Below, piece after piece: positions 10,691 to 22,623 of a stretch of DNA of 64,000 bases; positions within the stretch are counted from its first letter, which is position 1, and every line of letters begins with the position of its first letter. The stretch is from Hyperoplus lanceolatus. Lineage: Eukaryota > Chordata > Actinopteri > Uranoscopiformes > Ammodytidae. The position numbers were made by a program, and so were the translations under genes. Location: assembly GCA_026929865.2 (NCBI GenBank), contig CM049403.1, positions 20,184,001 to 20,248,000 of the forward strand, given 5' to 3'. The notes beneath the pieces are model-generated. The model did not search any database. It saw nothing but the letters and a program-made list of their open reading frames with translations, and was not told the DNA's origin.

Positions 10691-12491
10691 TGGTTGGAAT
10701 AAATTTATTTGATCTGTCTGTAAACAAGGTGATAAATCAATTTATGGCATTTCTTGGTTTTATGCATATTAAATCAGATGCATTAAAGAGACTGTATCCC
10801 AGATGTAAGAAAATAAAAGTGGTGAGGAAAAGGAAATGAACATAGAATCAGCAAACAGGACTTGAAAGGTTTTTTTTTTTTTTTAATGAGTACACATATC
10901 CCACAAGGCCTAAACAGTGGAGCTGAAGCTAAGAAGAAAAAAAGAAAAAGTGCCAATGAAATGATTCCTTAGTGGACAGTGGGTAAAATCCATCTTACAA
11001 CAGCAACAGATCTCTATATTATGGCACAGGATACACAGGTTCTGCAGTTAAAGTTGACATGACAACCATTAGCGTCTTTGTTCCAACTAATACCATCTCC
11101 CATTTAGTGTCATTTCTACTTTTTAATTTCTTTTTTTTCTCAGTTGGACGTTAAAGTTAGCAGTACTGAGCATGGACAGACCGTGTGATACCCCAGAGCT
11201 CAGCTGACTATAGAAGTAAAGGCAATTTATTCCACAGTTTTGTAGTTGTCGACACAGCATGGGTTTGTACAAATGCAGTCGTTTCTTTTCTTAATAGGAA
11301 AAAAAAAAAAAAAAAAAAATTCTTCAGATCCCACCCTTACCCCCCCCCTGTAGCTTCATATCTTTTAACCATAGTAAGTATTACTGTCTGGTTAGTGTTT
11401 CCTTCAGAGAAAAGTTAGCAGTCATTCTTCACATGATTTAGAGCATTGTATAAACACCAGAGCTTCAACTACACTTGGTCCTATAAAAAAGAAATTCAAA
11501 CTGGACACACTCCAGATGGTATGCTGGGATTTCTACCGTCCAAAAATGGCAGCATTTCAAAAAAATAAAAAATATATATTACAGGAGCTGGCAAACAAAA
11601 ACAGTATTAAGTGCCTGAGCCATTGTTACTGTGGAATGTCCATGGGTTTTTGTGGAGTCGGGGAGAGGTCTGTTGACGGGAGAGGCTACTAGCATCTGCA
11701 CAACACTGACGCTCGTAAATCCAGCTCTCACACACACTACCCCCCCCCCCCCCCTTTTTAGCAAATGTACTCAGGATAGAGCAATGAATGTGAAATGAGA
11801 AGTTAGGGGAAGGGATGGGTTGTGTGTATGTTTGATGAAGATTACTCTTCTATGAGGTTTGTAGTGTCGCCTGCTTTGAACAAACAGGATGGGGAAACGG
11901 GGAAAGGGAAGGAACTGAACTTTTTGGCAGGTTGGGTAGAGTAGTGGAAGTGAGAGAAACGACAGTGGACCGAGATATGCAAGCAGTCAGCCCTCCCGGA
12001 CATGATTGTGGAGGACAGAAAAGGAAGACATGATGAGCTTGGATACCGCTCAAATGTGCCAAAGATGTTGGTTGCTTGGGAAGGGAGTGTGTATGATCTG
12101 GTTTGGGAGGGTTAAGTAATGGGCACCATGAAGGAGAGAAAGCAAACATATATATCTACTTCAAATTGATGCTTTTGCTTTCAATGTTGGCCAGAATATG
12201 TTTTTGCTGGTCTTGGTCGAGTACAGATTTGTAATGACATCCTGTTAGCAACATGCTCATTTTTGCTATGGATCAACTTATAGTGCTTAGAGGGGTAAGA
12301 GTACACAGTGCAAGTGTGTAAAGGGAAGAGGGCAGGTAAGGAGAAGATGACAAAATATGGGATAACAAATGGGTAGGAGAGAAGGCAGAAAAAGAAAAAA
12401 CAAAAGTAACTACCAACTAGGACTGGAAGTAGAGTGTGAAATGCAACAGGGTGGTAAAGGTGAGCTGCTAGGTGGCTGGGTACAGGCTGCT
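10691..12491 (-). other. pfn2: Probable long pfn2 3' untranslated region
   Basis: Downstream of the last pfn2 stop (12492) there is no further exon. The sequence has homopolymer tracts, including a run of 15 C at 11740-11754 and a run of A near 11298-11318. A minus-strand AATAAA lies at 10704-10709. The extent is inferred from that hexamer and from the long 3' untranslated regions usual for profilin-2; transcript data would be needed to fix the end. Confidence 0.4.
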
Positions 12492-15400
12492 TTAGTATCC
12501 AGACTTCCTCAGGTACTCAGCCATCAGAAATGACTTCTTGTTGAGCTGCCCTCCATGGACACCTTCCTTCCCCATGACAAAAACCAATGCTGGAGTACAC
12601 AAAAGGAAAAAACAAAATAAATGAACAGACATGGTGATAGCAGGGCTGGAAAATAAAACACTTTTATTGCCACCGTGCTAAATGTGGGGCTACATAGTTG
12701 CCGACAGAGCGTGAACCCTACACTTGTTAGAAAAATGCTGCGGGGACTTTGTTCAATGAGACTGTTGAGACCGGAAACATAAGCTTGACAGAAACTTTTG
12801 TCTATTTTTTTTTCTTCTAAAATTTTATGTTTTTTGTTTTCCTTTTAATGTGTGTTTCCCCCCTCCCTAAAACTACATCACATAAGCCACGTCACAACTA
12901 AACTAAAACCCTGAATCCCTCAAGTATTTTGCCATCGAGAATCCCTTCTTATTCAATCCGCCTCCATGGACCCCTTCCTTGCCCATTACCAAGACCAAGA
13001 CTGAAAGAAAAGAGACAGATAAGGGACATTTAGAGAAGGTGCTGAGATCACACAAGTGAATAGAGAAGAGAACGGGAGCCAAAAGCAGCAGGCAGACGAG
13101 ACGGCTACAGAGGAATACCATGGCACAAAGAGCATAGCAGCACTTTGGTCTGAAGGCTGAACCCAGCCTTTAACATGCATTTTCTTATCAGTGCTGCTGC
13201 TTGTGGTGAAACAACAAGACACTCAAGACAGAGTCAGTAGAATAAATAGAAGAGGATGCATGCAAAGCTGTTTGTCAGTCCTGTTCTGAAGACTGAGACC
13301 TAATGCAGACACTCAGGGCTGTAGTTTATGTGTTGACTACACTTGTCTACATACTTCCACTGAGTTAACATACAGTTTTATATTTCATTAAATATCGATA
13401 AGATAGCATTTAACTTTATTTTTAAACCACTTGCTTTGGCCTCAAAGTTCAAGTTGGAGTCAGTGATTCTGGAGAATTGCAGTTGTTAAAATCCCTAGTC
13501 ATAATCAGTGAATATCTCCTCAAATCGGCTAACTGTGTACTATGTGTGCGTGTAGAAAAATAATCCAGTGTTATCAGTCTAGGCTCAAAAACAGGTGTGT
13601 AACCACACTGGGCACACCCTAACTAGTTTACAGAGCCTAGGCCGTGTATTAAGATTTTATTCAGTGCACACATAGTACGGACATGTAGCAGATCTTTAGA
13701 TAGACGAAGGCGATTTTAACAAGCATTCTCTAGATATATATATAAAAAATGGTTTAATCAAAATATAACATTCTTGTGTGTGTGTCTATTGAAGTGACCC
13801 CTTATATCTATATTGATGTATTAAGAGCGATATCTAGCAAAGTATGTATGCAACCTGGCGGGTAGGTGAATTTAACGATACGTATCCAACATGGCTGCTA
13901 AATCAGCTCCATCTATTTAGGTTACAAGCGCAACCAATTATTATTTGGAGTCGGTACAAAAACGTTGCTAGTGGTGGAGAAACATTACACACGCATCTTG
14001 CCGTTAATCTCCCCATCTGTGATATTATGAGTTATTTGCATGCTAAAATCAAGTGTCTTGTCTTTACCGTCTCAGTGATCAATATACACCATACCAGCAG
14101 CAAATAACAGGAAAGTGAAGGTTCTACTACATGTTAACAACCACAACTACTGTAATGCAGCACACATGCAGACACAGGAGCATGCTTCTGGTACCTCTCC
14201 TCAATACATGTAAGAGCCCTCAATAATTATATTACCAGGAACACAGTGGAAGAAGTGAAAAGGGGAACAGATTCATACTTGAGGGTAGGGAGTGTGTAAA
14301 CCAGAAGGGAGGAAGACGCATGCAGTTTAGGAATTTGTAGGAAATCCAGGCCCAAAGAGTGAGCCGAATGTGTGGAGATCAGGAACCGAATACAGTCTCA
14401 CCTTAAAGTTTTAGTAGTGTCTGGGAAAACTTGGGTAGACATGGAATTGGGGCCCATACAGGCAACATGAAAACTGGCAAAACTCACAGGCAAATCCCTA
14501 AAGGGACTTCTCAAGTCCCATTTCCTAAATGTGTACTAATTTATGCAGGATATTGTAAACATCATTGCTAATGTTAAGTTTACATTTTTAAATGTCAAAT
14601 TTTACTGTTTGACAGCAAAGTATTCCTAGAGCTATTGATTTTAGAAACATGTATGTATGCAGGGCTCAACGCTAAGGTTTTTTTTCACTTGCCCTTCCGG
14701 GCAAGTGGGTCTGAATTCTACTTGCCCAAAGTCAGTTTTTACTGGCCCCTATACAAAAAATTTTTCTATTAGTCGTGTTCAAATAATTGTTATATTTGCT
14801 CTTTATTGACAATGTAAACAAATCATGGACAGTATTATAGATGAGTTAAGGGTCATACTGAAAGTGGAGGCTATATTCAAATATTATTTGAGTTGGAACA
14901 TTTGTATTTTTTTGTTTCTAAACCAACAATAACTGCAAACGAGACAAGTTTTATGCAAACAAATCATGTAAAGAACTTTAACAGCACTTATTTTTATTTG
15001 TTTTACCTTATTCCTTTTACAACAGCAGTTCTTTAAAACTTATTTCTGCAAAACATTTTTTTAGGCCTACAACAATCTGTTCAAACAAGTTTTTTATTTT
15101 TTTTTACAATAGGCAATTATTTTAATGTGTGTATGAGTGATTTTGATTGATTAAAAATCTCAATTTGGCTCAGGACAGGCTGTTTTGAACATTTTTCCAG
15201 TAGCTTACTTATAAGCTTCCACTGCCTCATGGTATGTGAAGTCAGACACCTCTGGCACATTTATTGAGATCTATGCAGGCTGTAGAGATGTTCCTCTGAT
15301 AACTGTTGCTGATGTTTGTGTTGACCTGCACATTAACTGGAAGTAGGCTACTAGCAGCAGAGCTAACGTTAGCATCCTCGCTACTACTAGATTTACGTTG

Positions 15401-18400
15401 GGTGCATAATGCATTTAAAAAACGCGGATATTTTCGCTACTTTTCAGACGGTCGGGGTCGACTTCACTCCATTTATAATTTACTCGTTGGCTTTTGGACT
15501 TTCTGTCACACCAACCTACTGCGTGTAGTTCTCTTCTCTACCTCTCTAACTGGGTGTGTGTGCTCACTGGTGTTGTGCCGAGTCTGCGTGTGTATGTGTG
15601 TGTATCGGCGGTGGAGCCCCGCCCCCCCCCGTCACAAAACGGAGCAGAGGAGAGGAGATGCAACGTAGCAGAAACTACGCGCACACAAATGAGCGTTAAT
15701 GTAATAATTAGCACCAGTTAAATATGAAAATAAACCATAGATATATTACTTGTATTTGGCGATTCAAAAAAATAAAATAAGAAATATGATTTTTTTTTTA
15801 TTATTCAAGAATTTCATCGGAACCTTCCGGTTGCCCGGTCGGGCATGCCAGTTGTCATAGTTACTGGCCCGACATGGCATTTTACTTGCCCCGGGACGTC
15901 GGGCAATCCTTATTGTTGAGCCCTGGTATGGCTTTAATTCTGAGGAATGCATCAAATCATATATTTTTTTTAACATGGAATTCCAATTATTTACACTATT
16001 TATCAAAAACAGCCTTCAAAACAGCACAAACCACGCACCCGCTTTATTGTTGTTCTGATTGATAAACATTCAGTTTGTGGAATACACAGTCGAATGCTAA
16101 ATCTTCACTGTTGAATTTTAGGGCCGAACAGTACCAGAATATGGATTTAGCTACTCTAACGCATTTCCCCTAGGCTGAACACTTATCAAGTCTTATCATA
16201 CGTCATGTTGTGTAAAAAGCTGGGTCATAGATTCCATCAGAAAGTTAAATAGAAAAGTCTGACCTGATAAAATGTAATCAGAAGGTAAAGAATGTAAAGA
16301 GCAAGGAAATGTATTTTCTCTAGACAACATGTGAACACGAGTGAGTCCAAATAACGGAAACTACAAGAAATAAAACAATTTCATTCTTAAGGATTGTGAT
16401 TTGATTAACTGTTAGAAATCTAGTTTCTTACCAAGGCTAACAAAATGTAAACCAGCTAAGGTAAGTAGACAGTAATACAGCTATTTACAAATGGATTTCA
16501 AGGGAAATTCCCCTGACCCTAATGGACCTCTTTATTATGAACTCGTCATTCAACTGTAAAAGAAATCAAGTTCTCTTACAGATTAAATTCAACAGAATAA
16601 AATCATGTGACATTCAATGGTAATATCCTGTGATTCACAGACTTGGAACACATATGCAGATCATATATTGAGGAAAGGCATATTAAAGATCTGTATCACA
16701 TGCACAGACAACACAAGTTAAAAATGTCTCTAAACTTAAGGCACTATACCAAAAAGCAGGCTAAGGTGTCACTCTAGCGACTAACAAAACTGAGCAGGGG
16801 GCTTACCTTTGCCGGCTTTGCCTACAGAAATGTTGTATGTTGGCTCTCCTCCTTGACTCTTTGTCCGGATGTCCATTGTCCAGTCACTGTCAAGATGGAG
16901 GCTGTCTCTGATTACGGAGCACTTCTTATTGCCTAAGGTCATCCCACTGACGAAGAATGCCATTCGGTCCTTTCCTATTAACACGTCGATTTCTTCAGGC
17001 TGTAGGAGATACAAATTCAACAAGTCAGGTACATAATATATGCCATATCCTAATGTAATGCCAAATGACCATTCATTCAGGTAGAGACTACACATCTACT
17101 CCTTAGTGATGATTTTCATGTGTTAAGTTAGTACTTCAACCTCAATTCAGTATTCGGAAGATTAAGTGCTATTAAAAGTAGAAGCATTAGTGCAGCCCTC
17201 CAAAGCTACATACTGTAAAAGGTTTAATGACACAAGTAGTTGAACAATTGTTGATGGCTATGGGGTGAAAGTCTATACAAATTTGTATCTGAAAAGACAA
17301 ACAAAAATCTGACTTGGGATCAGTTTTGACATCTTTCATCCATCCTAAAAGAATAAACTCTTGCTTTAGACAACCTCTAGTGACAGGAATAATATGTGCA
17401 GGTCTTCTTGTAGTCCTTTACTCCTCACACAAGTTGTAGTAAATTTGGTAATGCATGATTTAAAGCATTTTTTACTGCTGCACTACTCGGAAACTAAAAG
17501 TAAAAAAAATAAAAAATAAAAAAATAAATCATACATTTACTCTAAAACAGATGTGATCATCCAAGTGCGCCCTTATACATCAAAATTATATATAAAAAAT
17601 TGCCTCATCGTTAATCAAAAGTGTACAAAACCTAACCCAATTGAGTCCAACACAGCATGGGATGCCTTCTGTTACTGACCTAAAAAAAAAGGCAGATATT
17701 CATTCCAATTAAGAAACATGGCTGCACTGTTCATTGCTAGAGGCCAAAATGATCATTCAACAGCTTACATTCTGGTTTAGAATGTTCTCAGTTTGATTAT
17801 TTGCTTTCTACTGTTAAAACTATCTAATGTTGCCTTAACAAAGACACCCAGCTATAACTTTGCCTACATTGAAACATACACATACATAAAAAGGATTGAT
17901 TAAACAGAATAAGTCTAATAAAAAGTGAGCACTCAACCAACAATTTTAATGTCAACCAGGACAGTAGATCCAGTATCAATAAAGGATATTCAGATGAAAG
18001 AGGTGCTTGATCCGTTTTAAACACACAGCAAACTGTTATACTATAACTAGCAAGTCCTGAAATCTCAGGTCAGGCTACTGCTATTATTACAATTTCTGCT
18101 ATCGCTGCTGCTAACGTGTACAAGAACCAATTTCCTTGTCCTGGCTTCATTAAAAACAACTTTATTAAACATAGTTTATTCTTATGAACGACTCTGCAAG
18201 AACAAAAAGGCGTCGCTCCTCATTTGCAGAACTGCACAGTCATGGCACATGCGAAACCCTTCAGGAAAAAAAGAAACTCAAAGGACTTCTCCAGGCTCAA
18301 ATAACGTTAGCATGGCGGCTACCAACACATTAGGCCACGATTGAAAAAGACTACATTCACCAAATTTTCATACAAATATATATGCCCACATGAAACTCGT

Positions 18401-20031
18401 ATATTCTGGGTCGACGTCCTGCATTCCTACTGCAGATTTATTTAGGAAATGTAATCTTGGGGCGGGTGGAAAAAGAGGCTGACTAAAGCTGGTAGGCAGG
18501 CAATTATCCCTGGGCTTCACCTGGACTTTTAGACAGCCAAGAAAACGAGATCGCATTAATTTATACAATTCAATTTATCGAAGGGTAACGTTCCCAGTGG
18601 TTCCGCGGGGACACTCCCATGTAACATTGTTCACTTGCCTGCAGCACGGGGTTTTTCATTGCCAAGAGGCTCGCACAGAAAGTAAATTGTTGTTCAATAC
18701 CTACAGATATATTGACTAATAATGTATTTAGCAGACAAAATGGAGGCTCAATTAAGGGCCGTAGACTATTGTTTAGCCACGTCATAATTAATTAAAATGT
18801 TACAATCTATTGAGGTCCATGTGAGTTAACTTTAACACGATAACGAAATATGCGGTGCACACATTTGGACCGCTGCGGAGGCCAGGAGGCTCGATTCGCC
18901 TCTGAACAAGAAAACTGGGAGTGTATCCGCCATCTTGGAAAACAAGGGGCGGTAGCGGCAGTGATTCACAGCGGCCGAAAAGGAAAAAAAGACCCGAAAG
19001 AAATAAAAGACCCGACGGCACGCCGGGTCAAAAAACGCGTGGAGTGCCGCTACCTTTGCGCTATTAACGTTAGCGTATCATCATTTTCCAAAGTGGGGTG
19101 ACCTGTCTGATTTGAGCTTCATGTGCGCTGTAGTTTGCTGATCAATGTAACATTACACAGCTGCTGGTGGACGGAGTTGGCCACTGAATATAACGACAGA
19201 ACTCGAAAATACCGCATTCAGCCCGGGTTTAGAATGCATATGTTGGAGATGTTTTGTCCAATGTGCTCCCATGACCTATGACCAGTGTTATGTCAAATTT
19301 AGTTTCCCCGTCGAGATATTTCCCCCTACTTGCGCGCGTTCCCGAAAATCTCGCCCCCGAGATACTGTGCTCGTGCCACTGAGGTACCGCGGAGAGCACA
19401 AAGGCTATCTAAAAACCAATCAACTCAGCTGCAAAAAGTTAGGTTAGTCGGTATGAATCCAAATATTTATCAAATGTGCGCTCCAGTGCTAGGGGTAAAA
19501 TGATCCCGACGGGGAACTGAATTCGGCACAGAACCGGTGTCACACGCAAACTGGGCTGGTTTAGCAGCCTGCTAGCGTTGCTAAGTTAGCCCCTTTAGCT
19601 TGAGTTTGCGGTACCGTTCACTGGCTAGGCTGCTAGCGGCATTTCTGTTGTTAAAGACTGTAAAAGTTGAGGCCGCATAGGCTAGTTAACGTGCTAAAGA
19701 GATAAAATCGGAAGTGCAAAAAGCAACGGTTGGTACACTCACGCATGGTGTGAGTGTGAACACCGGATACCATGTGTGCCACACACCGCTTCGCCTTATC
19801 TCCATTCAACAAGGCCAGGCTATGCAGACAAACGCACCGGCAGGCAAGATACAGTTTAAATCCCTATTTAACACAAACCACTGACACCCAGAGCATACTA
19901 ACCGTTATGTTGGCAAAGGTACCGCCGACATAAGATGCCCAGACGTATTTGGCGTCCGTGTACCCAACAATGGCCGCGTCCTGGCAGCTGCCATCAGCCA
20001 TCAGGTTGTCCACGTAGCTTTGCCAGGACAT
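12492..20031 (-). CDS. pfn2: Profilin-2, isoform using the distal last exon
   Basis: Profilin binds actin monomers, poly-proline ligands and phosphoinositides. Exons on the minus strand: 19903-20031 ([23 protein letters not shown], 43 codons), 16807-16999 ([16 protein letters not shown] ... [20 protein letters not shown], 64 codons plus one base), and 12492-12589. All borders are GT/AG and phases agree. The last exon reads [20 protein letters not shown] and ends EYLRKSGY. Total is 139 residues, against about 140 for vertebrate profilin-2. The start codon is the ATG of the typical N-terminal WQSYVDNL helix. This last exon corresponds in position and phase to the alternative PFN2b-type exon of mammals, which begins with Ala, but its C-terminal residues differ from what I recall of the mammalian form. 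Confidence 0.9.
12663..12668 (-). terminator. pfn2: Candidate poly(A) signal for the proximal pfn2 last exon
   Basis: On the minus strand GGCAATAAAAGTGTTTTATT gives an AATAAA followed by a U/GU-rich stretch. It lies about 235 bases after the proximal stop and about 75 bases before the distal exon's acceptor, so it would make the two exons alternative terminal exons. Inferred; not proven by sequence alone. Confidence 0.5.
12903..20031 (-). CDS. pfn2: Profilin-2, isoform using the proximal last exon
   Basis: This form shares exons 19903-20031 and 16807-16999 with the other isoform but splices to 12903-13000, reading [20 protein letters not shown] and ending [10 protein letters not shown]. That is the C-terminus of the major vertebrate profilin-2a. 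The exon is 98 coding bases long including the stop, the same as the distal alternative, and enters at the same phase (G|TC gives Val here, G|CA gives Ala there). A minus-strand AATAAA at 12663-12668, between the two exons, could end this transcript before the distal exon. The last helix of profilin contributes to poly-proline binding, so the choice of exon could alter ligand preference. That is known for mammalian PFN2 isoforms and inferred here. Confidence 0.92.
13001..14659. other. pfn2: pfn2 intron, no gene
   Basis: Intronic DNA between the proximal terminal exon and exon 2. No open frame with recognisable protein features and no clear repeat termini were seen. Confidence 0.5.
14660..15925. 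mobile_element. Non-autonomous hAT-like element with 18-bp ends
   Basis: The left end CAGGGCTCAACGCTAAGG and the right end, read inverted as CAGGGCTCAACAATAAGG, match at 16 of 18 positions. Subterminal TTGCCC/GGGCAA motifs occur at both ends (GGGCAAGTGGGTC on the left, TTGCCCGGTCGGGC on the right). The 1266-bp interior has no transposase-like frame. CAGGGCTC-type ends and GC-rich subterminal repeats are typical of hAT derivatives. An 8-bp target duplication is not clean (GTATGTAT against GTATGGCT). It lies in a pfn2 intron. Confidence 0.65.
15926..16806. other. pfn2: pfn2 intron, no gene
   Basis: Intronic sequence between the hAT-like element and exon 2. Nothing gene-like was seen. Confidence 0.5.
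17000..18830. other. pfn2: pfn2 intron 1, AT-rich part
   Basis: AT-rich intronic DNA without exons or recognisable transposon ends. Confidence 0.5.
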
Positions 20032-20330
20032 GTTTGTGAAATTAGTTCTAAGATGGAAAAATACGAAGCGTCAAAGATAAGTCACAAACGTCTCTTGAGC
20101 GACGAATAAGCTGTTTTTATTGGTGGTTTAACGGGCCTCCAACAAGCAGAACCCCCCCGGCTCCGTCACGTCCCGGCTTTCTTTTGGTCTAAACAGCGAA
20201 GAGAAGCCGCTGCAATCGTACAGGCGCTTGGGTGTAGTCCTCACTAAAACACTCCGCCCTGGTAGTAGTTTGCCCTGCTGCCTCATTGCATAATATACGG
20301 TGCAGCGGATGAATACATCATGGCAACAAT
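18831..20330 (-). promoter_or_regulatory. pfn2: CpG-richer region around pfn2 exon 1
   Basis: Base composition changes here: CG dinucleotides become frequent (for example CACGCCGGGTC, GCGCGCGTTCCCG, GTACCGCGGAG), in contrast to the AT-rich sequence on both sides. Exon 1 lies inside it. This fits a CpG-type promoter and 5' untranslated region for pfn2, with the 5' end probably between 20040 and 20330. No TATA box was identified. The part at 18840-19100 inside intron 1 may be a separate alternative start. Confidence 0.5.
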
Positions 20331-22285
20331 CAGGACAGACTATTTTTATCAACTACATCAAAGATTTGTTTCAACTTACCACTTCTTTTGTTTAAAGGCT
20401 AAACCAGGGAAATAAACAAATATTTAATTGTTATGTAAGTCTTAGCTATTAAAATTTCAAAGCAAACTGATGCAAAATATGTAGGCCTAATACTTTTGAA
20501 TACTCAATTTGAATACGTTTACCGTATTGTCACTGGAATCACATTAGCAACACCTTGTTTTTTTAAGTTCTTTATCACTTGTAACTGACGATATAATTTT
20601 GTCAAAGATACAATGTAGGCCTATTATCCAGTTTTGGTTTAAGATACATGTGATAGTAGCCTAGGCCTACACCCCACTTTGATCAGCTGAGCAAGTGAAC
20701 ACATGGGCAAAATCACATGTCTTACGACAAATCTATATTATTTATGCTGTTTGTTTTTTTCTTCAATCGGTCTGAATTCACAAGGGTCACAACAATACAC
20801 TAAAAAGCAACTTTGGATATCCAATGCATGTGTTGTTAACATATTTGGATGTAAGAAATATCCTGCTGCTAAGCTTACTTTGGTTACAGAAACCACAGGC
20901 ACACAGCAGTAGGTTATATTCCTTTCCGAGCATTCCTATGTGTGAGATTCTCTAGGCGGCCATCCTTAGCATTGTGTGAGGGAGAAGCTGTATTTCCATA
21001 TATGTGTGTATGTTTATGTTTCAAGCATAGCTGATACTTCAGAATGTCTTCCTGTGATCATGCAGCAGGGATAGTCTGTGGTTTATTCAAAGCTTTTTTC
21101 TTTTTTGTGTGTTCGTCTGGGGATACATTTTAAGGATGTAAAATCCTTTCACACATTATATCAAGTGGCACAACACTGGTGAATAAGAGTGGGATTTGTG
21201 TAAATGGGGACTGGGACTCAGTAGTGCGAAAGTAATTTTTTCCGAAAACATATTTGGTGTCATTAACCTTATATCATATAAAGACATAAATGTTTATGCA
21301 TTAATGAATAAAACAAATAAATTAATATAACATATAAGCACTGGGGACCCAATTTCCACCACAAACAAACTATGATGTACACCATCTATACCGTTGATGT
21401 AAGACGTATGATATTACACTGTCATAGATTATCACAACCATCAATGATAAGTTGGTTGAACTTGCTCAAAGGAATCTTAGTAGAACACATAACATATACG
21501 TGTTGATGAATATTTGTCTGTTGTGGGATTGACAAATAAAGACTTAACTTAACTTTGTGTTGGAAGAATGCAGTCTATGTGTTCACACTTGGGTAAAGTG
21601 AACTTAAATCAATCTGTACTTTGGGTACACTAAAAATCTAATACATTAACAAGGGCAGAATACGCTCAGAACAGTTTGAAAATAAATGTAATTTGGGAAC
21701 AATTGTAAGTGAAGTGGATACACTTCACACATACACAGCTTCCATCTGTCTATTAGAAGCCCCTACGTCATGACTCATGTGACAATTGTATCTTCACCAA
21801 GAAACTTCCAGAAGACTACCTGTGGAAGAATGAGTGCAGAAAAAGTTATTAATTGACCAGGCAGCAGGAAGTGAGCGGGTTCTGAAAAGATTTTCAATCA
21901 GCCAGCCACACCCACGTCCTATTCTCCCATTGGGTGCTGGCAGTTTCCATGGCCACCTCTGTTTTGCACTTTTGCTCAGTCAAAATAGTTCCGCTCTCAG
22001 CCAAAGCACTGAGTCATGCAGATACAGAAAAGCTTTCCTTAAGAAAAAGGCACTACTACTTTTGCTGAAGCTGCTGACAGCCATTAGAGTGTGACTTTAT
22101 GGCCTGCGACCCCATGAAACAAGGCTATGCATACTTGTGATTCTCGTCACAAGGTGCATGTGCAGAGTGGTGAACATGGCCCTTACATGACTAATCTTAA
22201 TCGTAAATCATGAGTCACAAAAAATTCAACATGTTATTTAGCTTTTGTATATTTCCTATTTTTAAAGGATAAGGCTGGCTATATA
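20331..22285. other. Intergenic, no gene
   Basis: AT-rich DNA upstream of pfn2. A short stretch near 21515-21556 (TTGTGGGATTGACAAATAAA, then repeats of ACTTA) looks like the 3' tail of an old LINE. Nothing else was recognised. Confidence 0.4.
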
Positions 22286-22618
22286 TGTCATGGTCTGTCT
22301 TTGTCTTGTCTTGTTTTGGTGGTTCCCTGTGTTTCCTGTTTTATTTTGGTATGCATGTCTTGTTCCTCCCCATGTCCTGTCAAGATATTTTTTGGGCATT
22401 TTTATGCTTTATTGACAGTGCAGAGAGACAGAGGTGAAATGGGGCAGAGAGGGGAGTGACATGCAGAGAATGACCGCGGGCGGGAATCGAACCCGGGTCT
22501 GCTGCTGGGCCCAGCCCGGGAGGGGGACGCCTTACCAACTGAGCTAAAGGCGCCCCCAGAATAAATTACCTTTACTTGAAACGTCCTGCTTTCCTGCCTG
22601 TCTGCCACGACCGTAACA
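22286..22618 (+). mobile_element. Solo LTR, fossil, with a SINE in it
   Basis: Begins TGTCATGGTCTGTCTTTGTC and ends CCGTAACA, with the TG...CA borders of an LTR, and is flanked by a 5-bp direct repeat ATATA (22281-22285 and 22619-22623). The outer sequence matches the LTRs of the element at 32693-39443, so both belong to one family, probably Ty3/gypsy-like. It is a shortened solo LTR without coding parts, consistent with LTR-LTR recombination, and a SINE has since inserted into it. Confidence 0.8.
22386..22557 (-). repeat. tRNA-headed SINE, copy A
   Basis: On the minus strand the head is GGGGGCGCCTTTAGCTCAGT with a second Pol III box GGTTCGATTCC. A body follows, with ATGTCACTCCCCTCTCTGCC and the tail GTCAATAAAGCATAAAAATG. 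It shares almost its whole length with copy B at 50284-50465. It sits inside a solo LTR, so it is younger than that LTR. Confidence 0.85.
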
Positions 22619-22623
22619 ATATA

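Noticed and set aside
10384-10839. 151-codon open frame on the plus strand as a possible gene
   Set aside because: It begins in the convergent gene spacer, includes a poly-T-coded Phe run and low-complexity Lys/Arg end, has no recognisable domain and probably overlaps the pfn2 3' untranslated region on the other strand.
22402-22557. tRNA gene on the minus strand
   Set aside because: A and B boxes are present, but the acceptor stem does not close, the sequence continues into a SINE body and tail, and a second near-identical copy with target duplications exists at 50284-50465.
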